In this document: positions 25,078 through 36,603 of the stretch, in pieces
How positions within the stretch are numbered: the first letter of the stretch is position 1
Layout: each line of letters opens with the position of its first letter
NCBI GenBank assembly: GCA_022592445.1
Contig: JABYQR010000021.1
Location: 62,001 to 126,000 of the forward strand
DNA from: Cytidiella melzeri
Taxonomy: Eukaryota; Basidiomycota; Agaricomycetes; Polyporales; Irpicaceae
DNA length: 64,000 nt
Direction: 5' to 3'
The notes under the pieces: model-generated
Told to the model about the DNA's origin: nothing
Seen by the model: the letters and a program-made list of their open reading frames with translations, nothing else
Databases searched by the model: none
Program-made: the position numbers and the translations under genes

Positions 25078-25907
25078 ATGAGTTTTTGGCGCGACCCAAC
25101 TGGGTCGGAGAAGCCCTACGCGGACCCCACAACTCTACCTGCAGATGTTCCGAAGGTGCAGGAGCTGGGCGTGACCAGTGGACCGCTAAAGAGTGCGGCG
25201 TTTTTCATTGGGGCACATTGCAAGGATTACAACGGTGCGTTTGTCGTATCGAGTTCGGCTATGCTGCCTTGGCACAGTGGTTATGCTGTGAGGCGGTGGT
25301 GGACACATTGGACGGGTGTAGGACGGAGGTCGCTGGTTGTGGTGGCAGGCAGCACACATGGTACTGATTGCCTTCATGTTCGTCCAGATGACTTCATGCT
25401 CTGTAAGGCAGAGAATCGCGACCCGGCGCATTGTCTGAAGGAAGGTCGCAGAGTGACACGTTGTGCGCAGGACTTGTGCGTGTCATTTTGCTAGTCAATG
25501 CGTTTACTAACCCCAGGATACATTACGCATTTGATTCATTGACCACTCCTAAACGCAATCATGCCATGCTGACAGGATTACGAAAATGCGCGAGAATTGC
25601 CTGGCTGAGTTCGACAAACACTGGAATTGTTTAGAGTGGAACAATCAGGTGCTGCACTTATTGTTACAAGCACGTAGTCGCTCATACCTTGACGTCCGCT
25701 TCAGGAATATAACTACTGCCGAAAACCAGAGCGTGCTCTCAACAAATGCATGTTCGAAAAGCTCGTAAGTGCATTATGTCTTCGATATATCTATACTGAT
25801 TGTGGGCGTGTCTATAGGGCCTGGTCAAGACTATTCCAGGGACACCAGAAGGTCAGATACCGATACACGAGGTCAAGAATCCGATACATACCGGTGTACA
25901 GAAGTAG
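25078..25907 (+). CDS. NDUFA8: Complex I accessory subunit NDUFA8 (CHCH, 19-21 kDa)
   Basis: Intermembrane-space accessory subunit of NADH:ubiquinone oxidoreductase. Exons join to MSFWRDPTGSEKPYADPTTL, SGPLKSAAFFIGAHCKDYN-, DDFMLCKAENRDPAHCLKEG, CAQDL-ITKMRENCLAEFDK, HWNCLEWNNQ-EYNYCRKPE and ALNKCMFEKL-GLVKTIPGT. The paired CX9C cysteines that Mia40 oxidises are visible (HCK..LC, HCL..RCA, NCL..NCL, YCR..KCM). TAG is at 25905-25907. An upstream in-frame ATG at 24988 would add 30 residues; I prefer 25078 because the family lacks a presequence. Confidence 0.9.
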
Positions 25908-27724
25908 ACATCCCTATGGAATAGAGATACTTGCTTCATTCTTCGGTTCTTTGGTCCGTACCGCTGATGCTACCTGCCAATGTTTTTCGTTGCCCACTGG
26001 CAAGACAATGGTGGTATCTGGCATCTCAGCGGTTTACCGGTCTGCGCGCACCACATATCGATTGCAACTCACATGAGGACATCCTCCCTGTTCGAAAATC
26101 CTAACAGCAGGCATAATGTCATGCCAAAAACTCCACGGTGTCTTCTCACAGCCACGGTGCACGCTTACTCCCACAGGCGCAGCCCATGTTCACCCAGACT
26201 TCGCGAGATTAAACGTGTTGCAGACGCTTATGTGAATGTAGGTGCACGGTGAGTATCATGAACAGTTGATTATTTTGCGTGTTTATATGCAAGCGTTCAA
26301 TAGGAAGACATGCTAGTTTCCTGCGTTGCTAGCGAGGCGACAACTCATGTCAATTGCACGATGGTACTTTTTGTGGCCACATAAAGTCAACCAGACTCGC
26401 TGAGCTAATTTTGCAGTGAGTTATGAATCGTCTCTGCATTTGACCATTACCTATAGTACAGGCAATCAGCCCACCCACCATACTCACGCCGCTCATTTCG
26501 TTCAAAGCCCAAGGAATACATAAGAATCTGGAACTTCATCTGGCCCGACATTATTGATCAATCATGAACACTAACTTTTCATGGCTCCTGGTGCACACGC
26601 GTGCGTTGCACCATCTTCGCATAGCACTTGCAAGTCTGATTCAGCAACTTCTCAACATATACTCAATCCAGCTCGATCATATGGCCTTCCTGTCCTCGAC
26701 TCCTCACCACTTAGCGAGGCAACTAGGCGCCTTCCCTGCGTTCCATTGCATGTTCATGTCGGACATCTTTTTCCGATCCGAATGCAGAGACGAGGAGCTG
26801 GCGATGTCTCCGCAGTCTCAAATCTCAAATCATGCATGACCCGGCTTAGGCTTGGGCTGGTCAACTGGCTAGTAATTTTAGGATACGCGAGGGGCTTGAA
26901 TGGATGCCAAAGTGGGTTTGTGCCTGGGTTGCCAAGGCCCTCACCAAGGTGGTAAGGAGCCGGCAGAGGAAGCAGAACATAGGAGGGAGGTTCGTTGCAT
27001 GAAGAATAATCACTTTGTGGGTACTCGATTCTGAACTTGCGCTTCGTGCTCATACTGCAACAAAGGATTACAGGATGCATTACGGAGCCTGAAAGAATAA
27101 TTCATTTTTTGGCGACACATATCTGATCCCGCAATCTCTCCTCGGCAAGCTGAGGTCCAATGTGAATCATGATCGATGACGGATATCCAATCGGGCGAAA
27201 ATACTTCGCAGTGAGCATGACCCTCGCGCTGAAATAGCATGTCTCATACAGTGCCCTGTGCAGGTGCAGTGTGGCGACTGGGCAATATGATGAGTCTACA
27301 GCGATGCTCGTATCCCCATCAAATCTATCGGGTGCTATCCATGGAAAAGCCTCCGTTTGACTTTGTGTGTCGAGTTTTGCTTCCACTCCGAGGCAGCACT
27401 TGACAGACCAGCAGAAAATCCCACACATGGTAAATCTAGGAGCACTTACCCGGATGGGTTGGTACTTACGCAGGGATCTTGTCATTCGCAAGGTTGTGAT
27501 ACGGCCAAGATTCGGCATTCGATCTATTATTGCGTTGATAGCCTCACGAAGTGAGGTCTCAGATGAAAGGTACCTAAAAAAGCACAGGCCTTCGGGGCTA
27601 AGGCCAAGTCGCTATCGCTCTAGCAAGAACGATTGTGATCCGGCTTTGTAGGTCCGCAGTCCGCTAATTAGCACGACCTTGACGGCATAAGACCACATTC
27701 CGTAAAACTTGTCCATCGTTCACA
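25908..27724. other. Gene-poor 1.8-kb stretch, possible degraded F-box-like gene on the minus strand
   Basis: No intact gene recognised. On the minus strand, 27660-27470 reads SETSLREAINAIIDRMPNLG followed by TLRM, which resembles the leucine-rich part of fungal F-box proteins and is followed by a GTAAGT donor. A further open stretch at 27400-27102 (TSIAVDSSYCPVATLHLHRA) may belong to it, but no full model could be built. Confidence 0.3.
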
Positions 27725-28922
27725 ATGCCGCTTCTCACTTTGGAGAGCAGGGGGCTCATCTTCGCCTACGAAGACTCCGGTGCACCTGCCAACTCCACAA
27801 CTTACACTACAGTGTTTCTAGTACATCCTCCTTGGTTCAACGCACGTATGTGTTTCTCCGTGATCCTTGTAAGATCTCTGCCCATCCCTATCACTTAGGA
27901 ATTTTCCGTCCGCTGTTCCCTTACGCTGCGAAGCACAACCTCAGGTTCATCGCACCTCATGCACGAGAGTACTGTGGCTCCTCTCCGTACACAGAGGACG
28001 AACTAGAACAATGTCATTCAAGCAGCCCAGCGGACCAGGATGCCATCATTTGCTCTACGGCCCTAGACCTTGCCAGGTTTATAGCCCAATCCATACTGTG
28101 CGGAGACCTTCCGCCCCCTTGTGAGCGCAACGGTGTCAAGTCGGGAGGAATTGGCTTGTTTGGTTGGTCTGGTGGCTGTGCGCAGATCCTCTCGCTTCTG
28201 GCTAACATCACAACAATGGACGAGGCACTGAGCACTCTGTTGGAGCGTTATCTTGGAACGGTTATTCTGCATGGTGAGTACCAGCCGGGGTTCTATCTGC
28301 CCTTCGAGTGGCTTACGTTGTTGTAGATTGCCCAAGCATGTGCTATGGTATTCCTGAGCCGACAACGATGTATCACCCTTTTAGGGATCCATCCCTTTCG
28401 AACGAGCAGAGAGAGGCGCACATGATGACCTTTATCGTATCATATTACGAGCCCATCAAGGATCTAGCCTCCGTCACCCCTATGAGTCTCAAGCAGCGCA
28501 GAGCAATGGCGGAAATTTCGACAAAACTCTTGCCACAGGAGGTCGAGGAGATCGCGTGTCCTGATGTTGCGAGACGCTTTGGTCTCGATCTACTAGAATG
28601 GCAGGTTTACGCAGAGACACCCGCCGAGCGTTTTTCGACACTCAAGGAGCATGGGAGAAGGTGAAGGTCGTCGTGGCATGGGGTGAAATGTCCGTCTGGT
28701 CGGTGGCATGGGGCGCGAGATGTCTCAAGGATATTCTTGATAGTCCTGTTGACGATGAAGTACAACGAAGAGACGTGCGGATGATATGCGTGGACGATGC
28801 AAATCTTTTCGTACGTGTTCACTTCACGCTGCTTGCAACTCTCGCGCTCAAGACAAGTCATCAAGGTCACCTATGATAAACCAGATCAAATGGCTAGCTT
28901 CATTGCGGGGCAGTTGCGTTGA
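27725..28922 (+). pseudogene. Alpha/beta-hydrolase paralogue 1, frameshifted and lacking the catalytic His
   Basis: First of five tandem paralogues. Exons follow the family pattern: MPLLTLESRGLIFAYEDSGA, an intron, IFRPLFPYAAKHNLRFIAPH, SGGIGLFGWSGGCAQ (nucleophile elbow G-W-S-G-G), an intron, DCPSMCYGIPEPTTMYHPFR, LDLLEWQVYAE. There, at about 28615-28618, one base is missing relative to copies 2 and 3 (GCAGAGACAC against GCAGAGAACG). The frame runs to an early TGA at about 28662-28664, while the homologous sequence continues in the next frame (KVKVVVAWGEMSVWSVAWGA). The last exon (VTYDKPDQMASFIAGQLR) is also present. Where the other copies read N-H-F with the likely catalytic His, this copy reads N-L-F. 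Two independent lesions make a pseudogene more likely than a sequencing error. Confidence 0.85.
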
Positions 28923-30373
28923 TCGGTAGTATTTGCGACACTTTGTATATCATGGTGACGGCTTTGTCTGTAAATCATCGTTGGTGTCACATCGGCTACG
29001 CGACAAAAGATGACCATGTACTGCAATCGGTGCGTACCTACTAGAGCGCCGATCGTACCATTCAAAAGCAACGCTTACTAGTACGTTAGCCGCTTTCCAG
29101 GACTTTGGTTGCCGGGGCCACCGACTTGGAAAGGCTGCTATATATTTGCAGTTTAGACTCTGGTCAGTACGGCACATCACTACTGTGTGTTCCACCGTTA
29201 TAGATGAGGTGACATGTGGCTCTGTGCTGTATGAGTTAGACATTATTAGTACATATGTCGAACCACATATATTCGCCACACACGATACTGAATTCAAACA
29301 TTATGTATGCTGCTTCGCTTGCCTCGCTAATTCTACTCTCAACTTTATCGATTCGGAGTGGCGTAGCCAGCGCCGTGGCCGTAACTAGGTGGCGAAAGCC
29401 AGTCCAAGTTTGTATGACTATCATCACTCTCGGTCTTAACCTCATCGACATCATCTGCGCACAGGTGCCTGTATATGTAAAAGCAGCAAGCCCCCAAGAT
29501 TTGGCTATAACTCTACAATAGGTGTATATATCGATGGGATGCTCCTAAGCACGTCTAGGTTTCCAGTGGCTGAGTAGCACTGCTCCTCATCATCGTCGAA
29601 TATCCCCTTCGACCTACCGTGACAAGCCCAACTTGAATGGGATTGGGCTGGGACATCCGTACACCATACTTACACCATATTCACGTAACTAGCTAAGCTA
29701 AGTGCTCCCCTCGATAAGTACTCGCGCAAACTGTTTGTACTAATCTTTCTAAGAATCTCTGGATCCTAAGGAGCGCCGTGGTCGGCGCTCCGACACGGAT
29801 ACGGATTATTCTCAAGTTACCTGCCTACCAGTAGTGCAAGCGGACCACCTCCAGTCTCCTACTACTATGCTATGACTATGCACGGTCAGTGCTGCCATAG
29901 ATAATCACGCATTACTAAAGCATGCTTTCAGGTAGCGCTCAGGTAACAACGACCCCCACCCCTGGGATAATCATGGAGTGAACGCACCGATCGCTATTGC
30001 CAGTAAGGTCACGGAACCAATTACACTGTTATAATTATTCTAAAACAAGATCCCTTCAATCTTGTAGGGCAAGCGGATGTGTAGATCTATGCCCCACATG
30101 GTTCGCCGATTATAAGCTCAGGGAGCAATTGAAATCAGCACATCCGTTAAGAGAGTGCCGCCGAAAGTATGAGGAAGGACCCTGACAATGAACTGCCAAG
30201 TACTGTTATAATTGCGTATTTTACTGCACCCAATGCAGTACGGTGCCAAGACTACAGCTCATCGGCGAATAGCTTGCCAATGAAGTCTCTGATGAGCGGA
30301 CTAACACAGGGGTCGTATACAAGACAGGCTTCGCATCGCACAACCTTACCCTAACTCACTCCATCTCACTCCT
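28923..30373. other. Spacer between hydrolase copies 1 and 2
   Basis: About 1.45 kb with no gene, RNA or recognisable transposon. Only short unsupported reading frames occur on both strands. Confidence 0.4.
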
Positions 30374-31612
30374 ATGCCGACCCTCAACTTGGAAGACAGA
30401 GCACTCGTATACGCCTACGAGGACTCCGGTGTCCCTGGCAGCTCAACCACCTACACCACGGTCTTCTTAGTGCACCCTACGTGGTTTCATGGACGTAAGC
30501 CTGTTACCAATTGATACCAACGATCCTTGGGACCATGTATTCACCTCGAACTGCAGGGATCTTTCGCCGGATGTTCTCTTATGCTACGGCCCATAACATC
30601 CGATTCATTGCCATACATAGTCGAGGATACTGCGGCTCCTCCCCATATACTGAAGCCGAACTAGAACAGCGCCATTCCAGTGTCCCAGAGGAACAAGAGG
30701 CTGCTATTTACGCCGATGCTGTTGGATTTGCCTCGTGCATGGCCCAAATCATAGAACGAGAAGGTTTACCTCTCCCTAGTGAGGTTCAAGGCATGAAGAC
30801 GGGAGGGATCTGCGTGTTGAGTTGGTCAGCGGGATGCACGCCGGTTATTTCGCTTCTGGCCAACATCACATCACTGGAAAAGAGTTTGAGCACTCTCCTG
30901 GAACGCTATCTGTGTAAGGTTATTCTTCATGGTGAGTGTAGGGGGTATCGAGTCTATCTTTCATGCAAGAGAATTGATCATGTACATACTACACAGATTG
31001 CCCGAGTATGTGTTATGGAATCCCCGAGCCGACAAGAACATTTCACCCGTTCAGGGATCCGTCACTTACCAACGAGCAGAGGGAGACACGTATGTTGAAC
31101 TTTGTTGTCACCTACTACGAGCCCTTCCAGGGCTTGGCGTCCGTCACCCCTACGAGTATCGAGCAGCGCAAAACATTAGCAAGCGTATCGCCGGGTGCGA
31201 AGCCGTCTGTCACGACATTCTCGCCGCAGGAAGTAGCGGAAGTTTCATCTCCTGAGGTCGCGAGATTCATCGGACACGATCTGCTGGAATGGCAGGTCTA
31301 CGCAGAGAACGTTCGTCGAGCGCTGTTGGACACGCAAGGAGCGTGGAAGAACGTGAAGGTTATCGTGTCATGGGCAGACATGAGCGTTTGGTCGGTGGCG
31401 TGGGGAGCGAAATGTCTGAAGGAGATATTGGACAGTCCTGCTGATGAAGAAGTACAAAGGAGGGATGTTAGGGTGAGTTGTGTGAAAGGAGCAAATCACT
31501 TCGTGCGTAACCTCTCAAACTATACTCCTTCTTGCGCTCACGTCTAGTGATCAAGGCTGTGTACGACTGCCCAGAGGAGATGGTTCGCTTTCTTGTAGCT
31601 CACCTGCACTGA
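30374..31612 (+). CDS. Alpha/beta-hydrolase-fold protein, paralogue 2
   Basis: Four exons. N-terminus MPTLNLEDRALVYAYEDSGV; after intron 1 (phase 1, donor after CATGGAC) IFRRMFSYATAHNIRFIAIH; then GICVLSWSAGCTP, with the nucleophile Ser in S-W-S-A-G; after intron 2 (phase 1) DCPSMCYGIPEPTRTFHPFR; then ENVRRALLDTQGAWKNVKVI and GANHF with the expected catalytic His; after intron 3 AVYDCPEEMVRFLVAHLH. About 330 residues. No signal peptide, so probably cytosolic. Substrate unknown; homologous proteins form expanded families in Agaricomycetes. The 3' half is very close to copy 3, which indicates a recent duplication or conversion. Confidence 0.82.
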
Positions 31613-32417
31613 TCACGATATACTTCACGATAGTGACATGAATTTGTAAATTATCGGACGCAATGAAGAGCTTCTCATCTGTGAAGCTTTGAAGGCAACA
31701 ACAGTGATTGGTGGGCGATTGTGAATTGAGGTTTGTACGCCCCTTCATCTGTCTGCAGCGGCGGAAGCTTGACAAGGACTGGTGTCGACGGCGCGCACCT
31801 GCAAGATGAGTAGTAGCATGTGGGGAGGATAGTGCTTATAAATGTATGTAGTCGGAGTTTACTCTTGTAACCTCTTTGCGAACGTAGTAACATATTCAAT
31901 CAAGATTACGTAAGAAGATCAACCTCACTTCGGACAGTCACCACATAAGCTGTGGCCAGAGTCGTCGAGACTAGTCTGCGAGGCTCTAGCAAATGGTAGA
32001 AAGGTGGCCGATGGCATGAGTATTCGGCTGCTGGACATAAGGTGCGCTCATCGCGTCTACTGTTCTTCAAGTTTACAAAAACTTCACTGACCCTGGACGC
32101 ACTATTGTATAGAGATAGAGTACGTATCATCCTGTAATGTCGACCACAGGGGCATAGGATATCCGTCTACTATCAACGCTGCTTCGGATACTTGGCACCA
32201 TATCTGAAGGACTCTTCGCAGGTACATTATAGGGGTGGGCCGGTATACATACCAGGTCCGAAATATCTATCTCTACTCAATTGTCCACCTTCTACGACTG
32301 AGGATGGGAGGCCTATGACAATCTGAGCTGTCACCGCCCGCGCTCCTGGGACGTTATTAAGACGCTACAGACCACGCTAGACCGCATAGCTCGACTTACC
32401 CTTGGCCACTCACTGCT
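31613..32417. other. Spacer between hydrolase copies 2 and 3
   Basis: About 0.8 kb of non-coding sequence including the promoter of copy 3; nothing else seen. Confidence 0.4.
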
Positions 32418-33643
32418 ATGCAGACCCTCACCTTGGAAGTCAGAGGACTCGTGTACGCCTACGAGGACTCCGGTGCCCCTGCCAGCTCATCCAGTTACAC
32501 CACGGTGTTGATGGTTCATCCTCCGTGGTTTCATGGACGTAAGCATACTTCCAAATAGAGATCCTTGCAATGGGATTCCTCCACCCACCTTAAATTCAAT
32601 AGGAATATTCTGTCGGATGTTCCCTTGTGCTGAGGCACAGGGCATTCGATTCATCGCCATACATAGTCGAGGGTATTGCGGCTCTTCACCGTATACTGAA
32701 GACGAACTAGACCGGCGCCGTTCTGGTCCAGAGGAGCAAGAGACTGTTATCTACGCAGATGCTGTCGACTTTGCTATGATAATGGCCCAACTCATCAGGC
32801 AAGAAGGCTTGCCTCCTCATAGCGAGGTCGAGGACGTGAAGACGGGCGGAATATGCATATTCAGCTGGTCAGCGGGATGCACACCTATTATTTCGCTCTT
32901 GGCAAACATAACATCACTGGACGAGAGCTTGAGCGCTCTGTTGGAGCGATATCTCTGTACGGTCATTCTCTTCGGTGAGTCTCGGTGTTTTGTTCACCTT
33001 CTCGACAAGGATACTGATCATGTCCGTAGATTGTCCGAGTATGTGTTATGGCATCCCGGAGCCGACAAAGACGTTCCACCCGTTCAGGGATCCGACACTT
33101 ACCAACGAGCAGAAGGAGGCACGCATGTACAACTTCATTGTCACCTACTACGACCCCTTCGAGGATTTGGCCTCCGTCACACCTACGAGTATCGAGCAGC
33201 GCAAAACATTAGCAAGTGTATCGCCAACTTCTAGACCTACTGTCACCGAATTCTCACCGCAAGAAGCCGCGGAGGTTTCGTCTCCTGAGGTCGCGAGACA
33301 CATCGGACACGATCTGCTGGAATGGCAGGTCTACGCAGAAAACGTCCGTCGAGCGCTGCTAGACACGCAGGGAGCTTGGAAAAACGTCAAGGTTGTCGTG
33401 GCGTGGGCGGACATGAGTGTTTGGTCGGTGGCGTGGGGAGCGAAATGCTTGCAGGAGATATTGGATAGTCCTGCTGATGAGGAGGTACAGCGGAGGGATG
33501 TGAGGGTGAGTTGCATGAAAGGAGCAAATCATTTCGTACGTGTCCTCTTCATCTGCGCCTCCTTCTGACGTTCACGAGTGATATAGGCTATGTTCGACTG
33601 TCCAGAGCAAACGGTCTGCTTCCTTGTAGCTCATATGCACTGA
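32418..33643 (+). CDS. Alpha/beta-hydrolase-fold protein, paralogue 3
   Basis: Closest relative of copy 2, with the same three introns at the same places. Reads MQTLTLEVRGLVYAYEDSGA, IFCRMFPCAEAQGIRFIAIH, GICIFSWSAGCTP (nucleophile Ser), DCPSMCYGIPEPTKTFHPFR, ENVRRALLDTQGAWKNVKVV, GANHF (catalytic His) and a last exon AMFDCPEQTVCFLVAHMH ending at TGA 33641-33643. Compared with copy 2, the stretch from HDLLEWQVY to the third intron differs at only a few residues, whereas the first exon-intron part is more diverged; this could mark gene conversion of the 3' half. No defect seen. Confidence 0.82.
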
Positions 33644-34662
33644 TCAAGGTATGATCAATTGAACGTTCTATTGTATCATCTATGCGGGGCAACAAGGAGT
33701 CCGCGACGGCCGCCGGACAAGCACGCGATTCTTTGGCGATCTATCGTTGTCCTCTGGTCTTTGTAAGACAAGGAGCTCTGTTTGGAAGTCAGTCGTGACC
33801 ATGCAAATTCATGTCCCACGCCGGCAGTGTGTAGTTTGGTGAGTGCTCCGCTGCACGCTCATCTTGCCAATCAGGAACACGACTGAAGGCCAGGTCGTCA
33901 CCTACCACCGATGGGCGTTATCTATCACTGTTCGTTGTGTGAATCAGACTGCAAGTCCTGAAAGCCGAATTTTCTGCATGTCTCCAAGAGGTCGACTGGG
34001 GGCGCTTTCCAGTGCCCATAGTACTCTATCGTCTCTCGTTTCATCATGACGGTTCCAGTAAAGCGCTGCTAATGACTGCAACATTCCACAGATGCACGTA
34101 AGCACTTTCTTCCATAGATGGCTCGTTCGTACGTGCCAAGTGTTCCCGCAACATTGAAGATGTCGCAGTGAAGAGCGAGCGGCAGTCTATTGCAGTACTG
34201 TGCCTGCCTAGGCGTGGTAGAACTTCAACCCTTGGGCTGGGCTTCAAACGAGGCTGGCCCCAAATCTTAAGGCGAGAGTTGAGACAAACGATTCAGAACA
34301 ATGATTTGGCATTAACGCTTCAACTTCAAAAAGGTGACCGGTAGTGCTCGCTCTAATAATGTGCATCGCACCAGGAGCGCATCTACTACGTGGCTCGCAT
34401 CCCCTCAATTTGCATTTGGTATGTGTTACGATTGCCCTCCATCGCATTCAGAGTTGCTGGGACTCTGACGCCTGCCGGGTGCGATGCCAGTAGCACTTGA
34501 GTACATGAGGCCGTACGCATGCACTGGCATGTCTCACGGCGGCGCATTATACCGTGACTGTATTTGGAGCTTGAGATCGACACCGTTCATATATATACGA
34601 GTTCTCCCTCGCAGATTCGCCCTCGTCCATCTCTCATCACTCTCAACTTCCGACTGGAAGCG
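33644..34662. other. Spacer between hydrolase copies 3 and 4
   Basis: About 1 kb without a recognisable gene. The last 80 bases contain the TATA box of copy 4. Confidence 0.4.
34588..34597 (+). promoter_or_regulatory. TATA box of hydrolase copy 4
   Basis: A CATATATATAC stretch lies about 70 bp before the ATG at 34663, the usual distance for a fungal TATA element. Confidence 0.5.
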
Positions 34663-35908
34663 ATGCCTACCGCACGCATCGACGATGAAGGAACAACACT
34701 CTACTATGAGGACTCAGGTGCACCTCAGGGCTCATCGGATTATACGACAGTGATTCTCAATCATGGCTATGTCGCACACGCACGTAAGTTTCACTCGGGA
34801 CAATCTCGTAGTTCGTTCTTTGACGAAGTGACTGCCTGGCTTCGACAGCCATCTTTAGACCCATGTTTCCGCACGCCGCCTCCCACAATCTTCGCCTCAT
34901 AGCCTTCAACCAGCGGGAGTACCCAGGCTCGTCTCAACTTAGCGACGCGCAGCTTTCGCTCTTCCACTCTAGTGACGAAAAGGAGCAAGAAGTCGTGATT
35001 GTAGACCTCTCCAGAGACCTCGCGCGCTTCACAGCTTACATTATCTCACACGAGAAAACTCCAGCCCCTGCCAACACGGCAGGCAAGAAGTCGGGAGGAG
35101 TCTGCATATATTCATGGTCGGGAGGAAACGCGTCGTTGTACGGAATGCTCACTTACCTACCATCATTTGAGCAATCCGTACGAAAGATTCTGGAGAGTCA
35201 TGTCACCTCCATAATCACATTCGGTAAGAACCAACCGTACGACTGTCCTGAAACACCCGTAACTCAGCCTTTTGCTCTGAAAGATCCACCGTCTCTGTTC
35301 CTCGGTCTCCAAGATCCTCCAAAAACGTACACCCCTGCCAGAGACCTCAAGACACCGCCCGACCAGCTAACGACCGCATTCCTAGTGTGGGCTTCCACTT
35401 GGTTCAAGTCGTACCCCGACCTTGACTCGGTTACGCTCTCATCCATAGTAGACCAAGAAAGATTGACCGACGACCCCAATGACCCAAGATACCTGTCCTC
35501 GTACGAAGCAATGACACAGCAACAGAAAGACGAAACGCTGTTTCCAGGGATCGCCGCTCGTCTCGGTCCTGCGTTCGTCAGCTGGAAGATCTACGTCGAA
35601 AACCTTCGTCGCGCCATTTTTGACACCAAAGGGACTTTAAAGGGCGTTCCATTGTATCACCTGTGGGGAGCCATGAGCCCGTGGAACTGTCCATGGAGCG
35701 CACGACGATTGCAAGACATGCTTGACGAGCCTGTGGTAGCTGGAGAACAACGGCGAGAGGTCCATATTGAGCGCCTGGAAGGTATACATCACTTTGTGAG
35801 TTTCCCGAGTTTGATTCGCATATTTCGAAGTTAACGCCTGAATTGTTCTAGGGACACTATGATTCTCCTGAGCCCATGATGCGCATCATTGCCGACCACT
35901 TATCATGA
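34663..35908 (+). CDS. Alpha/beta-hydrolase-fold protein, paralogue 4
   Basis: Starts MPTARIDDEGTTLYYEDSGA. After intron 1 (acceptor CAG before CCATC) it reads PIFRPMFPHAASHNLRLIAF. The nucleophile elbow is GVCIYSWSGGNAS. Intron 2 (about 35224-35283, 60 nt, in frame with no stop) separates IITF from DPPSLFLGLQDPPKTYTPAR. Later come ENLRRAIFDTKGTLKGVPLY and GIHHF (catalytic His), then the last exon GHYDSPEPMMRIIADHLS. It retains a more typical N-H-G oxyanion-loop motif (ILNHGY) than copies 1-3, and is clearly diverged from them, so the array has older and younger members. Confidence 0.82.
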
Positions 35909-36603
35909 CTTACCTGTCAGCTTAGCTTCTTATTCTAATCTGTCCGAGTCTTTGAACGGAATTCTCTCCTTGAAATGGGACCGCACGACTCTACAAACCA
36001 ACAATGAGTCAAATTCGCTCGGCCTGTGAAGAAACTCACCTGTAAGCCCTGCAGAGACTACTGATATGCACCGCCTAGATCGCTATGCAACACTCGCAGT
36101 CACTCCGCGACACAGTACGTACCGCACTAATGAACCCCACGTCAAACGATCAGCGCTCCTATTCCCAGGCTCGCTACGCACCATGCCAGCATGCCAGCAC
36201 AACTAGCCCAAGGCAGTGTCTCGCACTACCTACTAACTCGTCACTTGTCCTGCAGACATGCTTTGTCAAACTGCCCGTGCGTGAGTGCACGTAAGTCGCC
36301 AGAAGAATGGTCGGTAAAACGGCAGATAGTCTGCCTACCTTCACGCCGTATCTCCCGGCTCAGGCGTTTCAGAAAATCAAAAGCAGGCGAGTTGAGTCCC
36401 ACGACAGGCGTTGGCAGCAGGACTGCCATAAGGCATGGTTTTGACCATGACGAGCGCACCAAGCACCTGTTGACAAATCGTACCAACCCCGAGACCGGGC
36501 TCCCGACGACAGCATCGGGGGTATAAGAGAACTTGTAGCCACAGCGCTAACTCACCACACACCTAACACAGGACGCAGGTTCGTATCAATTCCGTTTGCT
36601 GTC
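35909..36603. other. Spacer between hydrolase copies 4 and 5
   Basis: About 0.7 kb. No gene seen; the promoter of copy 5 lies at its right end. Confidence 0.4.
36531..36539 (+). promoter_or_regulatory. TATA box of hydrolase copy 5
   Basis: GTATAAGAG lies about 70 bp before the ATG at 36604, the same spacing as in copy 4. Confidence 0.5.
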
